Assembly: GCA_014529385.2 (NCBI GenBank)
Contig: CM043964.1
Location: 139,421,029-139,485,028, forward strand
Length of the DNA: 64,000 bases
Direction: 5' to 3'
DNA from: Adiantum capillus-veneris
Taxonomy: Eukaryota; Streptophyta; Polypodiopsida; Polypodiales; Pteridaceae
Below the pieces are notes generated by a model. That model was not told the DNA's origin and ran no database searches. It was given only the letters and a program-made list of their open reading frames with translations. Positions 10,084 through 21,189 of this stretch are shown here, piece by piece. The translations under genes and the position numbers were made by a program. The stretch's first letter is position 1. Each line of letters starts with the position of its first letter.

Positions 10084-10977
10084 TCAGTCCACAAAGGGGA
10101 GTAAGCCCAAAGCTTTGCGGAAAGCTTCAAGCTTCTCACGAGACAATGCCTTTGTGAAAAGATCTGCAAGGTTGTCCTGTGTTGGCACATAAGCCAAGCT
10201 GATCTCTCCTGCTGAGAGCCTCTCCCTGACATAGTGGTAATGCATCTCAATGTGCTTTGTGCAACGATGAAAAACTGGGTTCCTCACAACTGCCAATGCG
10301 CTCTGACTGTCAGTGTAGATAGTGTTGGCAGTGTCATGTCCCACACCCAAATCAGCCATAAGGCGTCTGAGCCATACACACTCAACCGTAGCTGTGAAGA
10401 ATGCCCTGTACTCATCCTCACAACTTGAAGTGGCCACAGTAGGTTGCATCTTGCTCAACCATGATATACATGAACTGCCAAGCATGAAACAAAAAGCACT
10501 TGTGGACACTCTCGTGTCAAAACAACCAGCCCAATCTGAGTCCGAAAAAGCATGTAAGTCTGGTGGCAATGATCCCCCCTTGGGATAAAACAAGCCAAGA
10601 TGTAAAGTGCCACTAAGGTAGCGGAAAATCCTCTTGACAGCCTGCCAATGCTTACACCCTAGGCTATGCATAAATCTGCTGACCTGTGAGACTGCAAACT
10701 GAATATCCGGCCTCGTGTTGCATACATAAATGAGGCAGCCAACAACAGTTTGGTAAAGAGTGACATCAGCAGGATCACCAGCATCATGTAGACTCAACTT
10801 CAAACCTGTTTCCATGGGAGTGGCAATAGGTTTGCAATCCTCAAGTCCAAATTTACATAGCAATGTCTCTATGTAACTTTTTTGACACAAGGCAATAGCA
10901 CCATCACACTGCTTAAACTGTATACCCAAGTAATGATGCAACAGCCCCAAATCTTTCATCTTGAAAGTAGCATTCAA
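10084..10977 (-). CDS. copia RT C-terminal part plus RNase H
   Basis: 297 codons open. Residues 1-75 are the RT segment after the catalytic box (MKDLGLLHHYLGIQF, QKSYIETLL, PIATPME). Then comes the connection (VGCLIYVCNTRPDIQFAVSQ) and an RNase H with FSDSDWAGC, SSCEDEYRAFF, YTDSQSALAVV and the KHIEMHYHYVRE motif, ending in the usual LADLFTKAL tail. It is in a different frame from the upstream gag-pol ORF. The first Met is internal; the real polyprotein would enter from upstream. RNase H looks intact by its key acidic residues; the RT active site is not in either ORF. Confidence 0.9.
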   Translation of the reverse strand: MNATFKMKDLGLLHHYLGIQFKQCDGAIALCQKSYIETLLCKFGLEDCKPIATPMETGLKLSLHDAGDPADVTLYQTVVGCLIYVCNTRPDIQFAVSQVSRFMHSLGCKHWQAVKRIFRYLSGTLHLGLFYPKGGSLPPDLHAFSDSDWAGCFDTRVSTSAFCFMLGSSCISWLSKMQPTVATSSCEDEYRAFFTATVECVWLRRLMADLGVGHDTANTIYTDSQSALAVVRNPVFHRCTKHIEMHYHYVRERLSAGEISLAYVPTQDNLADLFTKALSREKLEAFRKALGLLPFVD

Positions 10978-11030
10978 ATCAGCCTTAAATTCAGCAATAT
11001 GTCTCTTTGTCCTCTTGTCCTTTTATGACA
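10978..11030 (-). other. deletion junction removing copia RT core
   Basis: The upstream ORF reads VYVTQPRDFVIKGQEDK, and a frame-changed segment then reads IAEFKADLNATFKMKDLG. In copia elements these motifs are separated by about 75-90 residues that include the ALYGLKQ block and the YVDD catalytic box. Here they are fused with a frameshift. Both flanking parts are well preserved, so the deletion is discrete rather than general decay. Confidence 0.85.
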
Positions 11031-14000
11031 AAATCGCGAGGCTGCGTTACATAAACTTCCTCAAATATGTCACCATTCAAGAAAGCAGTAACAATGTCTG
11101 ATTGATGTACATCCCAACCAAAATGAGATGCCAATGCACATAGAAAATGGACAGTAGTCATACGACAAGTGGGAGCAAAAGTCTCTTCATAATCAATGCC
11201 TTTTTGTTGTGCATAACCCTTTGCAACAAGTCGAGCCTTATGGCGATCGATCTCACCATCCGGTTTGCGTTTCAACTTGTAAACGCACTTTGTACCAATG
11301 GCCTTTTTGGCAGGAGGCAAATCACATAAAGTCCATGTGTCATTTTCTATAAGTGCATCATATTCTGATTGCATGGCAGCCATCCAATTTTTTGAATTCT
11401 GTGCTTCATCAAAAGATAGAGGCTCCTCAACATCATGTAAGCTAGACACAGCCAAAGCATAACAATCTGATGCATAAGATGCATGGTGAGAGCCTGAACA
11501 AGTACGACTAGACAAAGGTGCATCCAATTTACTGTCACGCAAAGTGTGCACCAGCCATTTTGGCATACCTCTAGCTTGCTCATTTTCAGCCCTTTCCTCA
11601 TCAAGTACATCATGTACATCTGCATCAATAATAGGCTGATCTAGAACATTTTTAGAAACCCCCATAGGCTGTACATTTGCCTCATTGGAACTTACGTTCG
11701 TATTTCCACCACTGAAAAGAGGCAACAAAGTGTCATAAATGTCCTGTGAGCTTACATTACTGTCTCTAGTACATGACAGCAAGGGCTGAATAGAATCTTC
11801 CACAAACACTACATCCCAAGAAACCTGAATACATTTCGTTTGCGGATGATACAACCTGTAACCTTTGCTTTCAGCACTATAACCAACAAAAATACATTTG
11901 ACAGCCTTATCATCCAATTTTCTGCGCTGCACTTGTGGCACCAAAGCATATGCCAAACATCCAAAAACACGCATGTACTCAATAGAAGGCTTTCTATCAT
12001 GCCATGCTTCATATGGAGTAATAGACTGCAAAGCTTTCGTAGGACACCTGTTAAGTACATAAGTGGCACACATGATGGCCTCAAGCCAAAAAGAATGCAG
12101 CAAAGCTTGACTTTTGACCATACATCGTGCCATTTCCGTCACTGACCTGTTTTTCCTCTCAGCAACACCATTTTGCTGAGGTGTATAAGGCACTTTACAT
12201 TGGTGTTTTATCCCACGACTAGCCAAAAATGCATTGAATTCATGAGACATATACTTTCCCCCTCGATCGGAACGGAGGGTGGCCATAGTACACTTCAAGA
12301 CATTTTCAGCCATAGCCAGAAATTGTTTGAAGCACATGAAAACTTCGGACTTCGCTTTAAGCGGAAATACCCATGCATGCCTGGAGTAATCATCAATGAA
12401 AGTCACAAAGTAAAGGTAATTGCCCAAGGACGGAGTTTGCATGGGGCCCACAAACATCACTATGCACAAGCTCCAACCTGCATGTGGCCCTAACTGAAGC
12501 ATCCTTTGGAAACTTAGAACACTGCATTTTACCCAGAATATAGCCTTCACAAACATGTTTGAAGGTGCTTCAAGAGGTGGCAAAGAAGCAACCATATCAG
12601 ATTTCTGCAAACGCAGCAAACTGGCAAAATTTAGATGACCAAAACGTGCATGCCAAAGTTTTGCATTTGAAATAGCCCTTGAATCTGCAACAGCATTTGC
12701 AAAATTTTGTCCACGCTTGTCATACAAAGTGAGCTTATACAACCCACGGCACAAAAGGCCAGATGCAACAATTTCATCACCAAAACTGAGATCATGAACT
12801 ATACATCTGTCATCCAAAAATTTGACTACAAGTCCAAGTCTAGCAAGTGTGGATATAGACAAGAGATTCTTCTTGATCCCAGGTACATAAAGTGCAGCAA
12901 CAAGTGTGAAAGAACTGCCATTAGCAGCAGTGAGCACAATCTTTCCAACTCCCTGAACTGGATAAGAGGCGTTGTTGGCACAAGTGACTAAATCCCCATG
13001 AGGGACAGACTCGAGAGAGGTAAACAATTCACGATGTGAGGTAATGTGCTTTGTAGCACCACTATCAAAATACCACACATGTGAATCTGCAGCAACTAAC
13101 AAGCATGCATCATGGACAACAGGATTGTAAGTGCACTCTGCGCTAAAAGCCCATTCTGCATCAACATCAGCATTACAGTCTCCTTTCACAGAAGACTCAA
13201 CAATGGCTGCATTTGTAGTGGAACCAGCATTTGCAGTGGAACCACCCTCTTTCTTCTTAGCCTCTTTGGCCTTCAACTTAGGACACGACTTGATCAAGTG
13301 ATCATTAGATTTACAATAATGGCAACGCATCTTCTTTTTGCCCTTATCACCAGAATTGCCAAACGAAGTGTTGCCAGCAGAAGCATTAGGAACAAAAGTT
13401 TTGCCACACGCAGCAGAACCATAAGAAGTGGCTGCATTACTGTTACCACCCTTTCTTTGAGAAGCAATAAAATCCTGTTCTACTGCACGCTGCCTAGTCC
13501 TGTTTTTTCTGGAAAGTGACTCTTGCAACAGCAATGTGCATAATGCATCAAACTTGACAACTTCTAGATTTCCTTGGGTCATAAGTCTCCAAGTACTAGC
13601 AAAAGTCTGGTAAGAATCTGGTAAGGCATCAAGAACAGTCTGCACTAGGGAAATGTCTGAAATGAATTCACCTGCAGAGATAAGTTGCTCATTGATATCG
13701 TTGACACTAGCAAGGAAAGTGTCCATATCATCTTCCTCATGCATAATCTTCGACTCCAGCTCTTTACGCAGCAAAGCAATTTTAGCCTCATTGCGGCTCG
13801 CATAAAGACCTGCTAGAATATCCCAAGCCTGTTTTCCAGATTTTGCTGAACAGATGTGAAGAACAATGGTGCGCTTTACAGACAACGCAATCAATGCATG
13901 AGCCTGCGCATCCTTTACATCCCAATGAGCTTGTTCTGCCGTAGGCAAAACAACTCTAACAGCAGCAATCCTTGCAGCAAGACCTGCAACATCCTCAACA

Positions 14001-14174
14001 TCGCCTACATCCTCAGAACCAGGATGTACATCAATGCCCTGCACAATGTTCCATACGCCCTTTGACACAAGAACATGTTGCATCATATAAGCCCACATAG
14101 GGTAGTTGTCCCCATCGAACCTGTCCTCAGCAGCAAACATCTTGAACACATCTGTGTTGTTGTTGTCAGCCATG
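10991..14174 (-). CDS. copia gag-protease-integrase-RT N-terminus
   Basis: About 1,060 codons open from MADNNNTDVFKMF, chosen as start because it follows the leader and begins the conserved gag; the frame stays open 27 codons further without an ATG. Residues 1-280 are copia Gag (DRFDGDNYPMWAYMM). A CX2CX4HX4C knuckle (CHYCKSNDHLIKSC) lies near 284-297 and the protease active site WYFDSGATKH near 369. Integrase begins with LWHARFGHLNF near 506 and keeps the later Asp (RSDRGGKY) and Glu (QQNGVAERKN). The first Asp region and the CC half of the zinc finger look scrambled, probably by compensating indels. RT starts near 935 and stops before the catalytic box. Confidence 0.92.
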
Positions 14175-14499
14175 GTAAATGCTGCACCTGATGTGAAAAC
14201 TTCCCGAAAACAACACGTGCTATATAGCACAAACTGTAGAAGACTATAAGGCACCTGCTATGCAGAAAACAGCACTGACAGAAATTCTGCACAAAATGAC
14301 GAAATTGCCTGTGCAGACCTGCATGTAGTGGAAACGGAGGCCGAAATGAGCCCAAATCGAAAATCTAAGCAGACCGAGCTCTACGAGTGTGCCCGAAGTA
14401 TTTGTTGACCTGCGAACGCTCGCCAAAGCTCACTAAAATTGGAGAAAGTGAGCAGGCGTGTACTAAAGCAGCTGGCGACTAAACCCGAGAGGACGCAAC

Positions 14500-14515
14500 C
14501 TGCTCTGATACCAAT
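14500..14515 (-). other. copia primer-binding site (initiator tRNA-Met)
   Basis: Minus strand reads TTGGTATCAGAGCAGG immediately after the 5' LTR, complementary to the 3' end of plant initiator tRNA-Met. Confidence 0.95.
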
Positions 14516-14742
14516 TGTTGGAATTAGGGTTACAGAGAAACACACACAGCTTGGAGAAGATGAAGGAAGCTCAAGGCACACAATGGAGAGTGTATTACTT
14601 AGTGTGCTATGAAAAGATAGATAGCCCTAGAGTGATGGACGTATATCCAATGCCCTAGGGAAAAAACCTCTTAAAGAGGGAAAAAATGCCCCGGCGGTCC
14701 TAGTGTGTTCACACACATCACTACCACATGTATATGGTAACA
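14516..14742 (-). repeat. copia 5' LTR
   Basis: 227 bp, same ends as the 3' LTR, followed on the plus-strand right side by target duplication GGCTA (14743-14747). It should hold the element's promoter; no TATA box is asserted. Confidence 0.95.
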
Positions 14743-14747
14743 GGCTA

Positions 14748-15000
14748 GGCCAAAGAGTGAACATTCTAGAGAGAGTGGATACTCAAGAATCAAGCCTCCT
14801 TGCCTAAAGGCTTCCTTTTAAGGCTTTCACCACAATCCCTTTTACTATGGGTTTAAGCTTGAGCCCTCACTACCAAATACAACTTTGGAACTCCAAGTGA
14901 GCCCAAGACTTATACAAAGTGAGTGGGAAATATTGTGACATCCATAGATATCTCCCTCTTGATGCATATTCGGTGTAGCCTGTGTTAGTCGCTGCTAACA
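14748..15000 (-). repeat. 3' LTR of D, proximal part
   Basis: Begins on the minus strand at 15000 with TGTTAGCAGCGACTAACA, an LTR-like TG start embedded in a small inverted repeat, right after a purine tract. It joins 9783 once the copia and one GGCTA copy are removed. Confidence 0.65.
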
Positions 15001-15012
15001 TTCCCCCTTCCT
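15001..15012 (-). other. polypurine tract of D
   Basis: Minus strand AGGAAGGGGGAA directly upstream of the TG start at 15000. It sets the orientation of D as minus, in agreement with the primer-binding site at the other end. Confidence 0.65.
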
Positions 15013-17736
15013 AATTTGGCGCACGTCCTCGTGTGCCGGTGAAGCAAGACACGGTCACATGGTAGAAAGAAAGTCCATGGAAGAAATGTTGAGCTGCAAA
15101 ACATAAGAACAAATAATGAGCATCAAAGATCACCAAGAATGAATAAAACATGAAGCACAATGAACGATCATGCAAAGCGTTTTTTTGGTTCTAAAAGATG
15201 TGTCATAGTAAAAAACTAGACTACATAAAGCAAAAAAAACAACTAAACTATTGTGAAGATTAAACCACTTGAAATTACAGTTTTATGCATGAAACACAAG
15301 CAATCAATTATGACCCTAGGCTAATGCAAGTTCATAAACCTACTAGCCTAAAAACTATGTGAACAATCCTAATAAATCATTCAAGTCTATCATGTCTACG
15401 GGCTATAAAAAAGCTCCTAATCTATTAGTACATTGTCAAAGCTTTTTTGAAGCTCGTGGAAGTTTTGATTTTGTCATTCATTGAAAAATTTAAAGCACAA
15501 TACAAGGCTACCACCCCAAGGCAAGTCTAGGTGCGACTCTCGGCTCCTTGAACCCTCAAGAAGGTGTTCCAAAAGCCTACTAGCCTACCAAGGCAACGAC
15601 TAACCCTCATCAGCCTAGGGCATCGGTTTAGGGCCTTGACCAAGCGAGCCAAGGTGATTCCCCTCGCTTTCCAAGTGCCAATAAGGTGCTAGGCCTCACA
15701 AAGACACAACATAACATAGAATTTTCTTTTCATGTGTCTACTAGCATTTTTGCTACTTTTTCTTGACACTTTTTTGCTTCATTGATTCATTTTTTAGCAC
15801 TTTTTATTGCTTCCTTTATGAGATGCTTGTGGAAATTGGACTAAAGGACTAAAGCCTAATCATAGCCCTAGGTCATGTTAAAAATGAATGGAGTATTAAA
15901 ACTATCACTAAGAGTCTAGGAATAGCAAGAAATGAACTTACATTAACCTAAGGTCAAGGCCAATTACCTATGATTAGCACACATAAAACCTAATTTTTTG
16001 ATGAATTAGTTCCACAAAGCAAAGTGTTGAAACTTTAGGATGCCTAGCTTTCGAACATGAAAAAACCATAGCTTAGAAGCAAAAATTACTTAAGCCAAGC
16101 ATAGAGAATGGAGAAAGAGAAAAATCATGGAAGGATTACACCTATTCATGCTCTTTGTACATCCTTGAGCAAGCATCCCCTTTGTGTAGAGAAGCCTCTT
16201 GATCCTTTTTATTTGCAAAAGAAGCTGATTTGAAGCTAAGTGTAAACACAAGCTCCAAATCCTTTTATTGAAAACAAAAGCACACAAAAAACATTATTGA
16301 AAAACCTAAAGCTAGGGTCTTGCATACCCAAATTTGCCAAAGGGAAAAAACCCAAGGGAAAAAAATGCCTTTGGTTATGCACATGATGCTCTTTGATAGC
16401 AAATTTATGCATACACAACAATGATGACAGAGGAAAAATGCTTCTACAAAAGCAAATTTTGCAATTTGTACAACCTCTCATGCATGATTCAAAGGTTAGA
16501 TTAATTTCTAGCTCAATGAAACATGGAAAAACAAGTCAAGAGATGAAAATAATGCATGAACTTGAAGCGGCTCTCGATAGCCAAATTTTACAATTTAAAG
16601 CTTTCCAAAAAGTTGGCTAGCAACTAGCTCACATTAAATTTTTAATTTTTTAGTGTGATCTATGAGCTAGAGATGACTACAACTTGAAGAAATGAAATGA
16701 ATGGCTCTCAATAGCCAGATTTGCACTTAAAAGCTCAAAAAAAGTTGGGTAAACACTAGCTCAAATGAAAAAATTCACTTTTGACCAAGCTATGAGCTAA
16801 CATTACAACTTTAATCCAAACAATTGGAATGGCTCTAATTAGCCAAATTTTGCAATACATTGCAATGATGACCCCTTCTTGGATCAATGAAATCACACAC
16901 CTGCCCACATCCCTTTAAAATGAAGTTCAATTGCTAGTGCATGAAAGCATTTTTCAATCAATACAAGCACTAAAATTTTAATGCTCATTCTTGATCATTC
17001 AAGAAGCTCAAATTTTAGTGCTACATAGGGGTTTTGCATTTAAAGCAAGCACTAAAAATGTACACTTAATGCCAAACCCAAACTTTAGTGATCTCTTTTT
17101 GCTATCAAGAAGCTCAATTTTAGTGCTTTCCCATGAGTTTCCATTTAATTTAAGCACTAAAGTCTCAACCAGCTCAATCGTTGCTCAAACCCTTGATTAG
17201 TAGAGCAAACATATCTCTAAGAAAAGAGAGAAAAGCAAATGATGAACAATTTTTCAATTCTCCTGAGGTGACCAATGAAATTTTCATATCATTGCAACTT
17301 CAATGTCAATATCTTCAACTTAGTGCCAAACGTTTACACTCAAAACAAGCATTAAGTTGGTATGATACGCAAAGCTTTCATTGCTTATGCATTCTATAAG
17401 AAAATCATCACAATGAAACGAACAAAAATTTGATTTTGCTCAATCTTGTGAAGCAATTTTAGCATACAAAAAGGCTATTCATAAAAGATGCCTCCAATCA
17501 ATCCAAGCATCAAACTCTTATTACGAACTAGAAGCCTTGCACTTTTGTGAGACCCAATCGTACACAAATCCTTTTAAGCTAAACTCCTTTTTTTTTTTGG
17601 GTTACACGGTCAAATGCCAATCCAATGCAATGTAAAGGTGTCCAAATGTGGGGTGTGAACCTCCTCTTGTTCACATTACTTCCCTTTATTTGGGTTGTTT
17701 AGTCAAATTTGGAAATTGCAAGAGACAGACATTGAC

Positions 17737-17823
17737 AATGGGTGCAGCCGTGCGGGTGAGCATCGTCAATAGCCGAGAGCAATAATGGGTGCAGCCGGGC
17801 GGGTGAGCATCCTCAATAGCCGA
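17737..17823. repeat. 47-bp tandem duplication
   Basis: Two copies of a 40-bp core (GGTGCAGCCG, GCGGGTGAGCAT, CAATAGCCGA) at 17737-17776 and 17784-17823, 47 bp apart, with two or three substitutions. Confidence 0.9.
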
Positions 17824-17904
17824 CTACACTGCAACTCTCCAGTGCCTCTCTGAAATTATGCATCGGGGGAAAGATGGGCTTGGGAATCCGACTGCTAGTG
17901 CAAA

Positions 17905-18880
17905 AGCATATAGCATGTGTGTGTGAGGTATTGTGGCCAGCGCTGCAGAATGTGTGTGTGTTTTATTGCGTCTGCAAGTGGGGTCAGTTGACCCAGAAAA
18001 GAATGCCGAGGCTCGAGCTTCTTGCTGCACGCATTATCAGCCGCTTTTGTGTGTGTGTGTGTAATAGTGTGTGTCAACGTCAGGCAGGTTGGTTGAGTCA
18101 CAGGCGAGAGTTGTGTGTGTGAGAGAGTTTATGGTGGGCGGACTGTAGGCTGCATCGGATTCAGGGGGACCAGGGGGGGTGTGCGGGGCCGCCAGAGAGA
18201 GAGAGAGAGAAAGAGAGATAAGTTTGGGAGCAGGTTGCGAGTGTGTGTGTGTGTGTGTTTACTGGTGTGTGTGTGTGTGTTGTGGAGCTTCCAACATGCT
18301 AAAGGCGACAAATTAGTCAAGTGCAGGTGGGCCAGGTACTGCTCACGTCAGAAATGAGGGCAATTTGCCAGCCCTGTTCTAGTCCAAAAACAAAGCGATT
18401 TAGTCTTCATAGCGTTATGTTGAGAATGCCGTCTCCAAGTTATTCGAAAATCAATAGGTACGTCGCCGGGGTAATTGAGATACAGAAAGCGGTGCTAGTC
18501 AATAGGGCAAGTGTGCAGCGCAAAGAAGGGGTCATGCCACCTGTAGAATTTTCTCAAAATGGGCATTTTTGTGTGTGTGTAATCCAAAATTGAATTGGGC
18601 CTTATGCTATTGGGTGGAGAAAAAGTGATGAAAACGGCTCCCAAAAGTGACGTGTGTATAGTAGGACCCAACAGTGCTAGCATTTGTACTCACATGAGTC
18701 AATTGGAGGCAAAATTCCACCTTGGATTATTTGAGCCTTTAGGTGATAAAGCAAGTGGAGTTCTAAGGTCAAACATATCCTTGGTTTGAGTGTGGTCCCA
18801 TGCGATGGACTCGGGAGACACAAGAATGACTCAGTAGAGCCTAGAGGCATCTCCACTCTTGTGTATGTGTGTGTGTTTTT
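17905..18880. repeat. GT-rich island
   Basis: At least eight short (GT)n runs (near 17917, 17950, 18048, 18112, 18239, 18263, 18571 and 18864) and one (GA)n run (18195-18212) in a G-rich plus strand, unlike the AT-rich DNA on both sides. No gene recognised. Confidence 0.7.
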
Positions 18881-20648
18881 TTAGTTTGAAAGAAACAAGT
18901 ATTGGCGTGTAGGGAAGGGGAGGTTGAGAGCTAGTTATTAGAACATACTACAACGTAGATTGAAGGGTTGGCATTACCAATTTAGGTAGGGTGTTTTTTT
19001 TTAATTTTTTTAAGATCACTCAGGGCATTCTCACCATTCCTTTGAGTGCAAATGACACGATTTATGACTCCTTTAAAGAAAATGGCAACTCTCTCAATCC
19101 TTTGAGGAATAACCCATACCAACACATGCTTGATCCTATTCTCGAGTTTTAAGTCCCAATGTCACTCAAATATCAATTCAGGTGCAAAATCATCCCAACC
19201 ATGTCACTCTCAACTTTTTTCAATCAGTTAAGACCCAAATGCCACGACATTTGGTCATTATTATCCAATCATTTTCAATTGAGTATCAATTGAATCATCA
19301 TAAATAAAATAATAATGCAACCCAACTTTTAGGTCTAATAATCATCATAATTGATAATTGCTATCAATTATTCATCCCCACTTTGGATACCGAATGCCCT
19401 TGAGTAGGCACACATACCCAAATTTAGACCAAAAGTTTATGCAGTGAATCCATCAATTTCACATTGAAATGCACAAATTGCAAACTCAATCAAGCATAAG
19501 TGAATGCATGCATGCTTAATTTCTAAAAAATTAACACTATTTTTATCAAATCAAGCAATGCACACACTCAAAAATTAAGCACAAAAATTCAAATTTGACT
19601 CAATTGGCAATGAATTTAGGTTTAAACCTAATGATTGCACACCCTTTTCATGAACATTTCACAATCAAAAACCATTTAAGCGTCCCAATTGACCATCAAT
19701 CATTGAAAATCAAGTGGTCATGGATGGGCGTACACACTCAATTTTTGCCCAAATTTTTGGCATTTAAGCTTATCCAATGATTGAATTAGCTTAACATACA
19801 CATCATTTACATGATTGCATACTCATATATCATTAATTCCATCACTTTATATGCATGCACACTAAAGATTAGGTGCACACACACTTGAAATTTTTGACAG
19901 TTTTTTCCCTCTTTGGTGTGTGCACACACACAATGATTTTTATGCATACATAAATTCTTGATGAGGATTAAACATTATTTGGATACACACAAAGTTCATT
20001 AGTCACAATTTGACTATCAATTTCATTTTAAGTGCATCAAGTTAGGTGCAAAGTGTAGGTCAATTTGTGTTACACACCTAATTTTAGAAAATAATTAGCA
20101 ACATTGAACCTCATTAATCAATCAAGAATTGAGATAACAAGTGAGTGCACTTACATCGTGATTACACTCCAAGCTATTCATTTGCTCCACGCTAAGTCGC
20201 ATCATTGCACACACGAGTGTGTGCACCATCAAATCGGTTTCAAACTTGACCATTTTTAGGTCAAAATCAAACACTCAAATCATCAAATTAGGCATAAATT
20301 AGCACAATTAATTTGATTAGAGTGATGATTCCACCTCTTTCAAGGGGATTTCACATACTTTACACTTCAAATGTTAGTGGTTAGGTTAGCAAGGTTAGTC
20401 AAAATTAGTAGAAATTAGCATAAAATTAGTAAAATTAGCATAGAAAGAAGCGAATTAGTAAGGGTTAGCTTGAAGTTAGTGAAATTGGGGGTTTGGGGTA
20501 TTCATAACTCAACATTAGCATCGATTTCTTGCACAATCATCATCAAATCACACCAAAATTAAGTTACACAAACTCAAAAACCAACAAAATTAGTAATGAA
20601 ATTATTCTATTCTACACATCCTAAACTCACTAGCTTAGGTTATCGATC

Positions 20649-20666
20649 TCTGACTGTGGCGCCAAA
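20649..20666 (-). other. primer-binding site of D
   Basis: Minus strand TGGCGCCACAGTCAGAGA starts two bases after the LTR end. It resembles the TGGCGCC class of plant gypsy primer-binding sites; I do not assign the tRNA. Confidence 0.65.
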
Positions 20667-21189
20667 TGTAGGGAGGCTTTGTAGCATGACCTAATCGCAA
20701 CCCACACAAAATTATCAAATCCGTGGATCCGGTAACCTGGCTAGAGCATGGAAGCATGAGCATCGGATGAATGGAATAGAGGATTCAAGAGATCACCTCT
20801 CCAATGTAAGTAGAGATTAACCATTGCAAGACTAACTCTAAACCTACTCTATTCACTAATCAATTAATCTCCTACACACATCAAGCCCACCAAAGTCCGA
20901 CTTGCCATAGACTAGAAACCCCAAGCACACTAATGACAAGCGCACACTAATTACCACATGTCAATTAAGGCACTTCATCAATAGCTTACACACACGAGGT
21001 GAATGATGCAAGAGCTTCATAAAAGCTATCTACACACACAAGCAAAGAATAGGGCACACACACAAATTACAAGATTAAGACCCAACTTAATCAACCTAAT
21101 TTGTGATGTTAAATATCACAAATCAATTGATCGTAGAGAGACAAGAGTGGTTACTAGCAAGAAGTACATACATCTGTCAAATCTAGACA
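20667..21189 (-). repeat. 5' LTR of D, truncated
   Basis: 523 bp matching 9111-9633. On the minus strand the LTR should start about 400 bp further right, but gypsy B sequence begins at 21190, so the LTR's 5' part and about 1.1 kb of B were lost in one deletion. The CA at 21188-21189 is then fortuitous. Confidence 0.7.

Larger units (their letters stand above)
9784..14742 (-). mobile_element. near-complete Ty1/copia element
   Basis: Minus-strand element of 4,959 bp with LTRs at 9784-10008 and 14516-14742, both TGTTGG...GTAACA on the plus strand, a perfect 5-bp target duplication GGCTA (9779-9783 and 14743-14747), a primer-binding site for initiator tRNA-Met and a polypurine tract. The order gag, protease, integrase, RT, RNase H is that of Ty1/copia. 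The two LTRs differ at roughly ten positions by eye, so it is not brand new. The central RT block is deleted, so it cannot reverse-transcribe itself. Confidence 0.95.
15013..20656 (-). other. internal region of D, no coding content
   Basis: About 5.6 kb without a recognisable gag or pol and without an ORF beyond chance length. It is AT-rich, with a GC-richer patch at about 15500-15700, about 130-bp degenerate repeats at 16390-16850, inverted TTAGTGCT/AGCACTAA phrases at 16930-17165, a GT-rich island at 17740-18900 and AAATTAGCA-type iterations at 20390-20490. This fits a LARD (large retrotransposon derivative) better than a decayed coding element, because no pol motif survives in any frame. 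Confidence 0.6.
9111..21189 (-). mobile_element. element D: LARD-like LTR element without genes
   Basis: Direct repeats at 9111-9633 and 20667-21189 share end sequence TGTAGGGAGGC (plus strand), which read on the minus strand is an LTR end CCTACA. Immediately inside the right copy, on the minus strand, stands TTTGGCGCCACAGTCAGAGA, a CCA-complementary primer-binding site of the TGGCGCC class. A purine tract abuts TGTTAGCAGCG at 15000/15001 (minus strand), giving the start of the 3' LTR. The 3' LTR therefore runs 15000-14748 plus 9783-9111, about 926 bp, interrupted by the copia element. The 5' LTR is truncated to 523 bp at 21189. The 5.7-kb interior has no gag or pol. Confidence 0.75.

Noticed and set aside
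9633-21189. D as an element with complete 523-bp LTRs
   Set aside because: The polypurine tract and TG start lie at 15000/15001, so the 3' LTR is longer. The 523-bp match is limited by truncation of the 5' LTR.
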